From: a virus
Length of the DNA stretch: 40,454 nt
IMG/VR virus record: IMGVR_UViG_3300048091_000435
Coordinates: 1-40,454 of that record
Direction: 5' to 3' (one strand)
Part shown: in pieces, positions 8,646-16,445 of the stretch
Numbering within the stretch: the stretch's first letter is position 1
Layout of the letters: the number at the start of each line of letters is the position of its first letter
Notes under the pieces: model-generated
What the model was told of the DNA's origin: nothing
The model's input: the letters and a program-made list of their open reading frames with translations, nothing else
Database searches by the model: none
Program-made: the position numbers and the translations under genes

Positions 8646-8879
8646 TTACTTCACTTCGCCGAGACTGTGTTTGAGGGCGCCAATCAGGCGTTTTTGCGCG
8701 GCCATCACGGGGAAGGCGGTCAGCAGCGAGCCGTGCCGTAGACCCTCGGGGATCAAGCGAAATCGATCGTCGTACCAGTGCTCGTTGAACTGCATCGCGT
8801 ACTGGCTGCGCAGCGTTTCGAGCAACGCTTCGGCCTGCGAACGGCTCAGTTTTGCGGTGATGGCAACGTCGATTTCCAT
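8646..8879 (-). CDS. Hypothetical early phage protein
   Basis: A 77-residue protein starting MEIDVAITAKLSRSQAEAL, preceded by GAGG 6 bases upstream. A start ten codons earlier (8909) is open but lacks a ribosome site. Helical N-terminal half, then HWYDDRFRLIPEGLRHGSLLTAFPVM. It sits just upstream of the primase with a 6-bp gap and is probably co-translated with it. No family is recognised. The overlapping longer reading frame at 8569-8919 looks like a shadow. Confidence 0.65.
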   Translation of the reverse strand: MEIDVAITAKLSRSQAEALLETLRSQYAMQFNEHWYDDRFRLIPEGLRHGSLLTAFPVMAAQKRLIGALKHSLGEVK

Positions 8880-8953
8880 GATCCACCTCGGATTTCGGGC
8901 AAAGCTCACCCAAACCCACAGGAAGCGGGGCAGGGCAGGGAGTTAAAAAAGGA

Positions 8954-9325
8954 TTACTGAGGGTGGTGCTTGGGCGCGGAGTCGCGCTGAGCGAGTAATG
9001 TCTGCGGTAGCAGCCTCGCCGGGACGGGATAACGTAGGTCAGCCCGTATATCGATCAAGTGCACGACCGTGCAATCCGGGCTGGTGCCCCAGTCCACACC
9101 AATCCACTTGCGCTGATTGATCACCTGCAACTCGGTCCAAGCGTTGTGCACCAGCTGCTGAGCCATGAACACCGGCACCTCCAGCGATGTGGTCAGGTGC
9201 CGAACGCAGTTGTCGTACAGCAGATCGGAATCCACCAGGTACTGAGCTTCGTGTCGTTGTAGGTAGGCAAACGCCGCCCGTTGCATGCTGCTGCGGTAGT
9301 CGTGGGTCAACTGTTCATGGTTCAT
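8954..9325 (-). CDS. Hypothetical early phage protein
   Basis: A 123-residue protein starting MNHEQLTHDYRSSMQRAAF. The ATG at 9325 overlaps the Ogr-like stop codon by four bases (ATGA) and has GGAG 8 bases upstream; a GTG at 9334 is the alternative. The N-terminal half is helical and the middle carries KWIGVDWGTSPDCTVVHLIDI, which superficially resembles an actin-fold or RNase H phosphate-binding strand but is too short to assign. It is coupled to the late activator in the early operon. Function unknown. Confidence 0.68.
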   Translation of the reverse strand: MNHEQLTHDYRSSMQRAAFAYLQRHEAQYLVDSDLLYDNCVRHLTTSLEVPVFMAQQLVHNAWTELQVINQRKWIGVDWGTSPDCTVVHLIDIRADLRYPVPARLLPQTLLAQRDSAPKHHPQ

Positions 9326-9612
9326 TGCGCACACTCCATTTCCATTTGGTCGAGCAGGTCGGGTTGATCGTTGGCGGTCTTCATCGCGGCTCGGCGCAGA
9401 GCGATGTCAGCAACCGGAAGCCTCACGGATGGGTTGGCCATGCCGCTTGGGCTCATCTCGTGAGTCATTTCGAATTGGGCACGCACTGACCAACCGCAAG
9501 CCTCGTTGGTGCATTGCAGGTAGGCCACGCGCAGGAAAATATGGGTGCCTTCACTGGTGCGTATGCGCATGCGGCCTTGGCAGTGAGGGCAGACCAGTTT
9601 GTAAGTACTCAT
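9322..9612 (-). CDS. ogr: Ogr/Delta-type late gene activator
   Basis: A 96-residue zinc-finger transcription factor. Four cysteines at C8, C11, C34 and C39 (CX2C-X22-CX4C) match the P2 Ogr and P4 Delta pattern, with the typical Q-C-T-N-E-A-C-G-W run. The ATG at 9612 has AAAGGA 6 bases upstream; the frame opens 11 codons earlier without a ribosome site. Ogr proteins bind dyads about 55 bp upstream of late start sites and recruit RNA polymerase. Three matching dyads are present here at 18264, 24577 and 32234. In P2 ogr lies near the att end after D; here it sits in the early leftward operon. The C-terminal tail (about 66-96) is longer than in P2 Ogr. Confidence 0.85.
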   Translation of the reverse strand: MSTYKLVCPHCQGRMRIRTSEGTHIFLRVAYLQCTNEACGWSVRAQFEMTHEMSPSGMANPSVRLPVADIALRRAAMKTANDQPDLLDQMEMECAQ

Positions 9613-9622
9613 GACCGATCCT

Positions 9623-9814
9623 TTAGAACGTTTCTGCCGCTTCATGAGCGATGTTCAGCGGAGTGATTGCATCACCGATGGCAATCCTGATGTCAGTGCC
9701 TGAGAGCGAATCGTTGGTGGTTGCTGCAATTTCTTTTAATGTGTCCAGTCGCTGCTGGGCGATGACCAGTAGATCCAGTAAGTGATTTCTTTCTAAATCG
9801 GAGATGTAGGTCAT
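9623..9814 (-). CDS. Hypothetical small early protein
   Basis: A 63-residue acidic helical protein (MTYISDLERNHLLDLLVIAQQ to AIGDAITPLNIAHEAAETF). Its start codon shares the palindrome CATG with the start of the divergent plus-strand gene at 9813. The ribosome site is weak (GTGAG about 9 bases upstream, inside the other gene). The stop lies 10 bp before the Ogr start, so it belongs to the same operon. The segment DIRIAIGDAITPL resembles DIRFAVDDVATAL of the divergent neighbour, so the two may be distant paralogues. Confidence 0.55.
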   Translation of the reverse strand: MTYISDLERNHLLDLLVIAQQRLDTLKEIAATTNDSLSGTDIRIAIGDAITPLNIAHEAAETF

Positions 9815-10031
9815 GGCGGCTCACTCAAAAAAGGATGTTGAAAGCTTGATGCAGCGCTTGCAGGAGCGGCATGAAGCGCTGGTGGAAATCATGCGTGGTC
9901 GCGAATCCATGAAGCTGACCGCTACCGGGGAGGTGCCAGCACTATTCGTAAAGGCCGAAGACATCCGCTTTGCGGTGGATGACGTCGCAACAGCGCTGAA
10001 AGAGATCAAGGCTCGTCTCGGTAAAGGCTGA
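9813..10031 (+). CDS. Hypothetical small protein, divergent in the early region
   Basis: A 72-residue charged protein (MAAHSKKDVESLMQRLQERHEALVEI, then KAEDIRFAVDDVATALKEIKARLGKG). The ATG at 9813 follows GGAG by 9 bases. Its composition is protein-like and the opposite strand is not, which favours a real gene. It is plus strand inside an otherwise minus-strand early operon and would be antisense to the read-through RNA. Two helices with a basic end are predicted by eye. Function unknown. Confidence 0.55.
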   Translation: MAAHSKKDVESLMQRLQERHEALVEIMRGRESMKLTATGEVPALFVKAEDIRFAVDDVATALKEIKARLGKG

Positions 10032-10047
10032 GTGCGGCTGTGCATGC

Positions 10048-10524
10048 TCACCTTCCTTCCGTCGTCTTACTGTGCAGTTGGATGGTCGCCAGCACCTCTG
10101 CATAGCGGGCAGACATGTAGTGCATCAAGGCTTTGATAATTGCGTCAGCTTCCCCAGCTTCAATAACGCCATCGTCGAGCGCCTTGGAAATGATCTGGTC
10201 GACCAAACCGCGCTTGGCTGCCGCTTTGACTGAGCGGCTGTATAAATCGATATTGTCTAGGGTTCCCGGCATGGTCAGCGGCACAAACATTCCGCCATAC
10301 AGCCCGCTGACGTAGTCAGGAAGGAACGTGGTCCCCGCGACTTGTTCCAAACGATGGATATGGTCATCGGTCAGCGGGCGGCTGCCAGCGTTTTCGTATG
10401 CCTGGTTATCGAACTTCTTGATGGTCATGCCGAGTTCGGCAGCGGCATATAGACGCCCGCCTGGGTAAGCGCAAATGACTGCACTGACTACATCCTTTCT
10501 GTTGGCTAGAACTGAACGTTTCAT
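10048..10524 (-). CDS. CII-like phage regulatory protein (CP76 family)
   Basis: A 158-residue protein starting MKRSVLANRKDVVSAVICAYPGGRLYAAAELGM. The N-terminal part (AAAELGMTIKKFDNQAYENAG, then LTDDHIHRLEQVAGT) matches the layout of the phage CII/CP76 family, helix-turn-helix proteins that control lysogeny. The start at 10524 has GGAGG about 10 bases upstream; the frame opens 33 codons earlier but that stretch is Arg/Ser/Gly-rich and overlaps the Cro-like gene. It is the second gene of the leftward early operon, 29 bp after the Cro-like gene, which is where cII-type genes usually lie. Confidence 0.72.
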   Translation of the reverse strand: MKRSVLANRKDVVSAVICAYPGGRLYAAAELGMTIKKFDNQAYENAGSRPLTDDHIHRLEQVAGTTFLPDYVSGLYGGMFVPLTMPGTLDNIDLYSRSVKAAAKRGLVDQIISKALDDGVIEAGEADAIIKALMHYMSARYAEVLATIQLHSKTTEGR

Positions 10525-10553
10525 CTTCTGGTTTCCTCCCTGAGCCAACGGAC

Positions 10554-10766
10554 CTAGTTTGTGACTACGCCGTCTTTGATGCCGAGAAGCACCGCGGCGC
10601 GGTGAGCTTCGCCCCGCAGACATTTCTTCTGTCCGTTTAGAACCGCGTACACCGTTGACGGATTGAGTTTGTGCTGTTCAGCCCAGTCTTTCGCGGAGAG
10701 CCCTTGGTGCGCCAAGCGACTTCGGGCCTCTTGGCATACTTGCTCGGTGGGGTATGCGTTCGGCAT
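10554..10766 (-). CDS. Cro-like HTH protein (BcepMu gp16 family)
   Basis: A 70-residue DNA-binding protein. LSAKDWAEQHKLNPSTVYAVLNGQKK is a helix-turn-helix, and the end CLRGEAHRAAVLLGIKDG is the hallmark of the BcepMu gp16 family. It is the first gene of the leftward early operon and faces the repressor gene across an operator region, the arrangement of Cro and CI. The ATG at 10766 is chosen because the upstream extension to 10832 would run through the operator repeats. It probably represses the repressor promoter during lytic growth. Confidence 0.8.
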   Translation of the reverse strand: MPNAYPTEQVCQEARSRLAHQGLSAKDWAEQHKLNPSTVYAVLNGQKKCLRGEAHRAAVLLGIKDGVVTN

Positions 10767-10773
10767 AGTCTCG

Positions 10774-10793
10774 TTTCGTGTGATTTCGTGTGA
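10774..10793. promoter_or_regulatory. Two tandem 10-bp repeats in the immunity region
   Basis: TTTCGTGTGA occurs twice with no spacer (10774-10783 and 10784-10793), a perfect one-turn tandem repeat. It lies 8 bp upstream of the Cro-like start. The 10-bp period would put two protein subunits on the same face of the helix, so it is a candidate operator for the Cro-like or CII-like protein. Confidence 0.5.
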
Positions 10794-10808
10794 TGACAAG
10801 CGCAGTAT

Positions 10809-10826
10809 TTCCCATGATTGTGGGAA
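10809..10826. promoter_or_regulatory. Palindromic operator candidate
   Basis: TTCCCA-N6-TGGGAA is a perfect dyad between the divergent Cro-like and repressor genes. A further half site, GTGGGAATTG, overlaps the repressor start codon at 10851-10860. The arrangement suits autoregulation by the XRE repressor. Confidence 0.55.
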
Positions 10827-10850
10827 TGTCAAACCGCTTTGGAGACGTTT

Positions 10851-11180
10851 GTGGGAATTGGTGATCGTCTAAAAGAAGAACGCGAACGGTTGGGATTGAA
10901 TCAGACCGAATTTGCAGCGAAGGCCGGTGCCTCTAAAAACAGTCAGTACAACTATGAAAAAGGCGAGCGAAGCCCTGATGCCAGTTACTTGGCAGCAGTG
11001 GCTGAGCAGGGAGTTGATGTTCTCTATGTGGTGTGTGGAGAGCGAAAGCCGGCAGCAGCTGGCAGCATTACCAGTGACGAGTCGAGCTTGCTGGAGTTTT
11101 ACCGACTGATGGCTGAATCCGATCGTCAGTCATTGGTGCGGATGGCCTTTGCGCTTGCGAAGGCAGCAGGTCTGGCATAG
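10851..11180 (+). CDS. XRE-family prophage repressor
   Basis: A 109-residue repressor. Residues 1-65 are a canonical XRE helix-turn-helix (IGDRLKEERERLGLNQTEFA, then SQYNYEKGERSPDASYL), followed by a short helical tail (SLLEFYRLMAESDRQSLVRM). I chose the GTG at 10851 because GGAGA lies about 5 bases upstream and the HTH begins right after it. It is divergent from the Cro-like gene and should keep early genes silent in the lysogen. There is no LexA-like peptidase domain, so induction would not occur by RecA-stimulated self-cleavage of this protein. Confidence 0.82.
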   Translation: MGIGDRLKEERERLGLNQTEFAAKAGASKNSQYNYEKGERSPDASYLAAVAEQGVDVLYVVCGERKPAAAGSITSDESSLLEFYRLMAESDRQSLVRMAFALAKAAGLA

Positions 11181-11363
11181 CACATGCCACAAGCGGGGTT
11201 AAACCGTATGACAGTCACATTGTGAAATGTAGTCGTACCAGTTTGTAATTGATTAGGACTGGTGGCACGCCTCAACGTGCACAAAATTGGCTGTTCTCCG
11301 GGTGAGCTTTTTGAGGTGCTGTGTTGGCACCGGGCGCCCGTTGCGTGTGAAAGGAGTAATCGC

Positions 11364-11525
11364 ATGTTGGAGAACAGTGTGTCGAAAACCGAAGTTTCAG
11401 TAGTTGATACTGGTTCTCTGAGCGAGCAGGAACAAACGTTGCTGACTAAGTTCCGGCGGATAAGTGAGCAGCGCCAGCAGGACATTCTGCGACTTTTGGA
11501 GGTATTCACTCAGTTCCCTGAGTAG
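11364..11525 (+). CDS. Small protein resembling the repressor tail
   Basis: A 53-residue protein starting MLENSVSKTEVSVVDTGSL behind a strong AAAGGAG site 7 bases upstream. Its second half (TLLTKFRRISEQRQQDILRLL) resembles the C-terminal helices of the upstream repressor (SLLEFYRLMAESDRQSLVRM) but it has no DNA-binding domain. It lies 183 bp downstream of the repressor on the same strand. It could mix with the repressor as an anti-repressor or stabiliser, which is inference. The frame is open from 11262, but the upstream part has no ribosome site. Confidence 0.6.
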   Translation: MLENSVSKTEVSVVDTGSLSEQEQTLLTKFRRISEQRQQDILRLLEVFTQFPE

Positions 11526-11535
11526 GTTGGAGCAG

Positions 11536-11559
11536 ACCCTGGCCAGGTGCTGGGGTTTT
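11536..11559 (+). terminator. Terminator after the repressor operon
   Basis: ACCCTGGC-CAGGT-GCTGGGGT forms an 8-bp stem (two G-T pairs) followed by TTT and A. It lies in the 32-bp gap between two convergent transcripts, the repressor operon and the end of the D operon. Confidence 0.5.
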
Positions 11560-12829
11560 ATGTTGGATCTGCCTCACCAATTTTTTTCCACTCTCGATCC
11601 ACCGCACGCTTTGCTGTCCTTTCACTTGCATACAACCACCGCAGCCGCCTCGGTTTACCCTGATCCCCCGCTGTAATGGTTTTTTCCTTTCCCGTCTTTT
11701 TGTCGCGGTAGTAAGCGATGATCCCGGTGTAATCCCCCGTATTTTCTTCCGCCAGATCCTCGACCGTGTCTTCGGGTAGTTTGCTCTCCAGCTCCAGGCT
11801 TACGGTGTAGCCACTGTCAGCACTGAGGGTGTGCTGCACGTTGCCGCCATACCAAATGATTTCGTCGATTTCCTGCTTCACGCCCTGGAGCGTGTAGGTC
11901 AATTCCGGGATCAGATCCGGCCGGCCCATGGCCAGGGAGTAGCTGAGGGTCGCGCTGCCGCGTTGCAGACGATTGAACTCGGCACGGGCAGCGCGCAGGG
12001 CGGACTGGCGATCGCTGTAGGTGTGACGCAAGTCCTTAAGGTTTTCCCCGCCACCAGCAATGGCTTCCTGTTTCTTGGCGCTGTTCACGTCGTAGAAGTA
12101 GGCCCGTACGCCATCGTAGCTGTCACGGTCGGCTTGCAAGTAGCGGTGCTGGTCGCCATCAGCGCGGGTGAGGGTGATGTGCGGCAGGTCCATGCCGCTG
12201 GCGGTTTTACCGCCGCCGGCGGGGATACATAGCAGGCAGCCAGCCTTGACGGTGATCACCGCGTCGAACTCTTCCCCCACCCGACTGATCAGATTGGCGT
12301 CGGATTCGTTGGCCTGGTCGAGTTGCAGGATGGGCAACCCATCCAGGGCGCCGGCAATGGTCGCGGTCAGGCCGTTGCCTTGAGCGATGTCCCCCAGTAC
12401 GTCGCCCAATGTAGTGTTGCTCCAGCTGCGTTCTCGCTTGGTTTTTAGGCCCTTGCGCAGATCCGCAGACCGAGCGCGAATACTCAGCACATCCGGTGCG
12501 CCGCTGTGTTCAGTTTCGTCGACAGTGTATGTGCCCTTATCGACCAGACCAGTATCGCTCCAGCCAAGCCAAAGGTGGATCACCGCGCCCTTAGGTGGGA
12601 TGGCCAGCAGCCCGTCATGATCGCTGAGGGTGAGGCTGAGTTGGTCCGCTTCGATCCCCCGGTTGTCGGTTAGATTCAGGCTCATCAGCCGCGGGCTGAT
12701 CAGTTTGGCGATGTCGTTGCCGTCGACGGTAATTCGAAACGCTGGCACCGGGTACCCGGCCTCGCGACGGTAACGTTCCACGGCGTCATCCAGAAAGCCT
12801 GTGACCTTGGAGAGGGCGGCATCGATCAC
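11558..12829 (-). CDS. D: Phage tail late-control protein gpD
   Basis: A 423-residue homologue of P2 gpD, the baseplate hub and spike-holding tail protein. It starts with a hydrophilic helix and then PVPAFRITVDGNDIAKLISPRLMSLNLTDNRG, the family opening, followed by a GRKE-type hub region (LSLTLSDHDG). It is the last gene of the FI-FII-E-T-U-D late operon and overlaps U by four bases (ATGA). The final 60 residues form a basic, Lys/Arg/Trp-rich tail typical of the Pseudomonas versions. Length is slightly above P2 gpD (387). Confidence 0.92.
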   Translation of the reverse strand: MIDAALSKVTGFLDDAVERYRREAGYPVPAFRITVDGNDIAKLISPRLMSLNLTDNRGIEADQLSLTLSDHDGLLAIPPKGAVIHLWLGWSDTGLVDKGTYTVDETEHSGAPDVLSIRARSADLRKGLKTKRERSWSNTTLGDVLGDIAQGNGLTATIAGALDGLPILQLDQANESDANLISRVGEEFDAVITVKAGCLLCIPAGGGKTASGMDLPHITLTRADGDQHRYLQADRDSYDGVRAYFYDVNSAKKQEAIAGGGENLKDLRHTYSDRQSALRAARAEFNRLQRGSATLSYSLAMGRPDLIPELTYTLQGVKQEIDEIIWYGGNVQHTLSADSGYTVSLELESKLPEDTVEDLAEENTGDYTGIIAYYRDKKTGKEKTITAGDQGKPRRLRWLYASERTAKRAVDREWKKIGEADPT

Positions 12830-13266
12830 AGCAGCGACCTCATGATGCTGACACCTGCGTTGGTACCGGCACCGAGCAGGTCTATTCGATCATCGTCGAT
12901 GCGTTTGAGGCTGATGGAAAATTCGATACGGCGTGGTGTGCCGTCGCGGAAGAAGATGGTTTTGGTTTCGCTCAGGCTCTCAATGACCCACAGGCCATAG
13001 ATCCGGCCGCTGCCTTCAACCACGGGCCAGGCCTTGCCGGTATTGGCCATCAGGCGCACGGCATCAAGGCTAAGAGCACTACCAGCCAACTCGGGGAGGA
13101 TGACGCCGGGGAGGGTGATCGAGTCGTCACCGCGCCCGACAAACTGCCGTGCTGGCGCTGCGCCGAAGCGGTTGTTGCTGGCGTGGCGCCATTCGGTTTG
13201 ACGTTGCAGCTCCTGGTAGGCGGCAGTGGAGAGGCTGAACACGAACATGCCTAAAGCAAGCATCAT
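12826..13266 (-). CDS. U: Phage tail protein gpU
   Basis: A 146-residue P2 gpU homologue. The opening MLALGMFVFSLSTAAYQELQRQTEWRH is the diagnostic start of the family, and RRIEFSISLKRID near the end is the second conserved stretch. gpU caps or completes the tail in P2. It sits between T (6-bp gap) and D (ATGA overlap) in the canonical order. Confidence 0.92.
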   Translation of the reverse strand: MMLALGMFVFSLSTAAYQELQRQTEWRHASNNRFGAAPARQFVGRGDDSITLPGVILPELAGSALSLDAVRLMANTGKAWPVVEGSGRIYGLWVIESLSETKTIFFRDGTPRRIEFSISLKRIDDDRIDLLGAGTNAGVSIMRSLL

Positions 13267-13271
13267 GGTAT

Positions 13272-15944
13272 TTACTCCAGGTCAGAGAGTTTGCTGCGCT
13301 TACGAGCGCCTTTTTCGCTTTCGATGCGGGCCAGCTCCGCGCGCACGGCACGAGCGATTGCTTGCGGGTCCATGCCAGGCGTTGCCGGGATGTGGATTTC
13401 GTAGGTGTCATGGCTGTCGTAAACAGAGCTGCCCGCGTTGCTGATGGGGGCACGGGTATCGACCGTTAACCCAGGCATTGAGGCTGTGCCCAATGTCATG
13501 GCGCTGGCAGTGGTGAGTTGCTTGCTCATGTTGGCCATTGCACCCAACGGGCCGTTCTGACCGCCTTCCAGGCCTTGGGTGAGGCCGGCCATGGTGAAGC
13601 CGCCCAATTCCGCAAACACGCGCGACGGGCTGTGGATGCCAAGCTTTTCCTTGAACCAGCCAATGGTCGAATCACCGATCGAGGTAATGGCACCTTTGAT
13701 TTGACCCATACCGGCAAACAGACCGTTGACCAAGCCATTGACGATCATGTTGCCGAACTCGGTGAAGCGGCTTGGCAAATCCACACCCAGGTAACTCAGC
13801 ACACCGGCAAACGCCTGGTAGATCAGACCGATCGGGCTGAAGTTGGCCAGGGTGTTGAGGATACTGCCGATACCACCGCTGAAGCCGGCCTTGATCTCGG
13901 TCCAGGCATTGGTGAAATAAAGCTTCACCGCGTCCCAGTTCTTGTAGATCAGGTAAGCCGCACCGGCGAGCGTTGCGACAACCGCAGCGATGGCGAGTGT
14001 CACCGGGTTCGCGGCGAGTCCCCAAAGCGCGATGCTCACAGTGCGCAAAGCGGTCAGCAGAACGCCGCCCAGGGCACTGGCCACCGTCCGAATTCCCTGC
14101 GCAAGCATGGGGAAAGCGTTGCGCGCCAGGCCGGTTAGGGTGGGGGCCAGCTTCTGCATGATTCTCAGCGTGCCACCACCTTGTACACCGAACATGGCCA
14201 TGCCATAACGAACAACGGCGAAGGGACCGAGCAGGCTCGCCAAGGTCAGTGCCAGACCACCGAACACAATCGACAGACCGGCCACCAACGCCACGACTTT
14301 GACCAAGCCGCCGGCCAATTGCGGATTCTCCCGAGCCCAGGCGCCGACCTTGTTGGCGATTTCGCCCAAGGTGTTGATCAGCTCTTTCAGATCGGGCGCA
14401 ACGGCGGCGCCGAATTCGGCCATGGCATTGGTGAAGCTACCTTCGGCGGCTTCCATGACATTGGTGAGGGTGCCGAGCTGTTCGTTGACGCGCTTGCGCA
14501 GGTCGGCCTGGTTCTGAAGCTTCTGCTGAATCTCCCTGTATCCTGCCAGCCCCTTATTCATCATGGTGTTCAGGGTGGTAATCGTTTCAGAGTCATCGCC
14601 GAACAGCGATTTCATGGTCGCGGTCCGGTCTTCATCGTTCAGCGTTTTAAGCTTTTCGACCTGGGCAAACAGGTTTTCCAGGCCGGCAAAGTTGCCCTTG
14701 TCGTCGGTGAACTTGAAGCGGATTTTTTTGCCTTCGATCTCCAGGATTTTGTTGACGTCCTTTACGCCATCCTTATCCAACCCAGCCTGGAAGATTTTCC
14801 GGAAGGCGTTGCCGGCGGCGCCGCCTTCCATACTTGTTTGATCCATCATGACCAGCAGCGGTGCCAGCTCGTTGGCCGCATCGATGCCTGATTTTTTGAT
14901 GGTGTCCAATACCGGCGAAATTTTGCTGAAGCCCTGGAGCATGTTGGTCGGGTCAACGCCCGAGTAAAAACCGCGCTGGATGGTATCCATCAACGCCATC
15001 ATGTCCTTCTCTGAAGTGCGGGTGGCATCTTGCATCTTGGCCGCGAATTCGGCGGCTTCGGCCACTGGCATTTGCAATTGAACGCCCAGGTACGCCGCTG
15101 CTTCGCCGGTACCGCCGAGAATGCTCTGCGCGCTGAGACCTTGGCGCCGGAGCATCGTCATCATTTCCTGAAAATCGGCCGTGGTTCCGGGCAATCGGTC
15201 GCCCAGCTTGGTGGCGAGGTTAGTGATTTTCTGGAAGTCTTCAGCGACCTTTCCCGTGCCGTCCATCATCGACACTTTCAGTTGTGTGGCTGAGTCTTCG
15301 TTCGGCGCAAATGCACCAATGGCTTTGGCAATCGGCCGGCTTGCCGCATAACCCGAACCCAGTCCTGCTGCGCCGTTCATGGCCATATTGCCGGCCAGGC
15401 TCTGGGTCTTCTCCATCTTGTTGCGTTCGATCGCCAGGCGTTTTTGTTGCGCGTTCAGGGCGACCAGGCGTTTGCCCTGTTCGCTGATACTGGCGTTGGT
15501 GGCGCCGATTTGTTCGCGCAGCTGGCGCTCGTGGCTGCTGAGGTCCTTGGTGCTGATGCCGGCGCTGTACAGTTTCGTGCGTAGCGTCTGGAGCTGTTCA
15601 CTCTGCTGTTGGTGCTGCTCTTTAAGTTTCTGTGCTTCACGCACGGCGGTGCGGAAATCCTTGGCCATGGCCTTGGTCGGCACACCGGTGGCAGCGAATT
15701 GCTGGCTGAGTGTCCGAACCTTGTCGCGGGCGGCGCCGAGAGCCTGCTCGGTTTGTTCGGCCGCAGCGCGCTGGGCACGCCAGGCGCTGACATCTTTCTG
15801 CTGTGCGTTGAGCTCCTTGAGGCGGTCACGAGCATCCTTGAGGGCGCGTGCGGCGCCGATGCTGCCGTTGTTGATGGCCTTCAGTGGACCGCTCGCCCGG
15901 TCGATGGCGTTGAGCAATACCTGAAGTTTTAGATCATTCGCCAT
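13272..15944 (-). CDS. T: Tail tape measure protein gpT
   Basis: An 890-residue tape measure, slightly longer than P2 gpT (815), predicting a similar tail length. The first 200 residues are coiled coil rich in Lys, Gln and Ala. Residues of about 210-510 are the TP901-type minor tail region. Several hydrophobic segments around 550-680 (LVKVVALVAGLSIVFGGLAL and others) are presumed to insert in the host membrane during DNA ejection. The start overlaps the E' reading frame by 11 bp, the P2 arrangement. Confidence 0.93.
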   Translation of the reverse strand: MANDLKLQVLLNAIDRASGPLKAINNGSIGAARALKDARDRLKELNAQQKDVSAWRAQRAAAEQTEQALGAARDKVRTLSQQFAATGVPTKAMAKDFRTAVREAQKLKEQHQQQSEQLQTLRTKLYSAGISTKDLSSHERQLREQIGATNASISEQGKRLVALNAQQKRLAIERNKMEKTQSLAGNMAMNGAAGLGSGYAASRPIAKAIGAFAPNEDSATQLKVSMMDGTGKVAEDFQKITNLATKLGDRLPGTTADFQEMMTMLRRQGLSAQSILGGTGEAAAYLGVQLQMPVAEAAEFAAKMQDATRTSEKDMMALMDTIQRGFYSGVDPTNMLQGFSKISPVLDTIKKSGIDAANELAPLLVMMDQTSMEGGAAGNAFRKIFQAGLDKDGVKDVNKILEIEGKKIRFKFTDDKGNFAGLENLFAQVEKLKTLNDEDRTATMKSLFGDDSETITTLNTMMNKGLAGYREIQQKLQNQADLRKRVNEQLGTLTNVMEAAEGSFTNAMAEFGAAVAPDLKELINTLGEIANKVGAWARENPQLAGGLVKVVALVAGLSIVFGGLALTLASLLGPFAVVRYGMAMFGVQGGGTLRIMQKLAPTLTGLARNAFPMLAQGIRTVASALGGVLLTALRTVSIALWGLAANPVTLAIAAVVATLAGAAYLIYKNWDAVKLYFTNAWTEIKAGFSGGIGSILNTLANFSPIGLIYQAFAGVLSYLGVDLPSRFTEFGNMIVNGLVNGLFAGMGQIKGAITSIGDSTIGWFKEKLGIHSPSRVFAELGGFTMAGLTQGLEGGQNGPLGAMANMSKQLTTASAMTLGTASMPGLTVDTRAPISNAGSSVYDSHDTYEIHIPATPGMDPQAIARAVRAELARIESEKGARKRSKLSDLE

Positions 15945-16391
15945 CGGTGGAGCTCCGCACCCTGGCGCGCTCGCGCCAGTCCATCAGTTCTTGCAGGCCC
16001 AACTGATCCATGTCCGTTGGCGCCCAGTGAAAAACCACGGCCAGATCGGCCATGGCGTCCTCTACGCAACGAGGGATGCGTCCGTCTTCACCGACCTCTG
16101 CAACAAAAAACCGGAAATCTTGCTGCCACAGGCGAGCAGGTCGGCCGGGTCCATTCCGGCTGCTTCCGGGGCGGTAATACCTGGGCTGGTGATGCGTGGC
16201 AGGATCTTGATCAGGGTGGCCACGTCCATGTTCAACAGTTCAACAAGTTGGACGCCGCGCAGCTCGCCTGACGCTGGTTTGCGTAGGGTGATGGTGTCGA
16301 TGGTGGTCTTGCCGCGTTTGATCGGCGTATCGAGGGTGACGGTGTTGTCGTCGACAGGTGGTAATGCTTCTACGGTGTCTTCAGGGTTCAT
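15934..16391 (-). CDS. E: gpE+E' tail assembly chaperone (-1 frameshift product)
   Basis: The fusion product made when ribosomes slip back one base at 16104-16110. Residues 1-96 come from the E frame; the -1 frame then continues (V-A-E-V-G-E-D-G-R) with no stop through 56 codons into the E' domain. That domain, MADLAVVFHWAPTDMDQLGL to ELMDWRERARVR, is the P2 GpE family motif. The predicted fusion is 152 residues. Two related products in a set ratio are a general feature of long-tailed phage assembly chaperones, which load onto the tape measure before tube polymerisation. I traced the frame by hand. Confidence 0.85.
16062..16391 (-). CDS. E: Tail assembly protein gpE (unshifted)
   Basis: A 109-residue protein, the zero-frame product of the E/E' pair. 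The region TIDTITLRKPASGELRGVQLVELLNMDVATLIKILPRI is the phage tail assembly chaperone E family signature. It ends GFLLQRSVKTDASLVA, the GF-L codons being the slip site. It lies between FII and T as in P2. Confidence 0.9.
   Translation of the reverse strand: MNPEDTVEALPPVDDNTVTLDTPIKRGKTTIDTITLRKPASGELRGVQLVELLNMDVATLIKILPRITSPGITAPEAAGMDPADLLACGSKISGFLLQRSVKTDASLVA
16104..16110 (-). other. T TTT TTG slippery site for -1 frameshift
   Basis: On the minus strand TTTTTTG is read GGT TTT TTG in the E frame, which fits X XXY YYZ slippage. It is the same heptamer used by P2 for E+E'. The -1 frame after it stays open for 56 codons to the E' stop. Confidence 0.85.
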
Positions 16392-16445
16392 GGAAGGCTC
16401 CAGATTTCAGGGTAGGCCGTCCTCGATCGAGCACGGCATGGTGGA

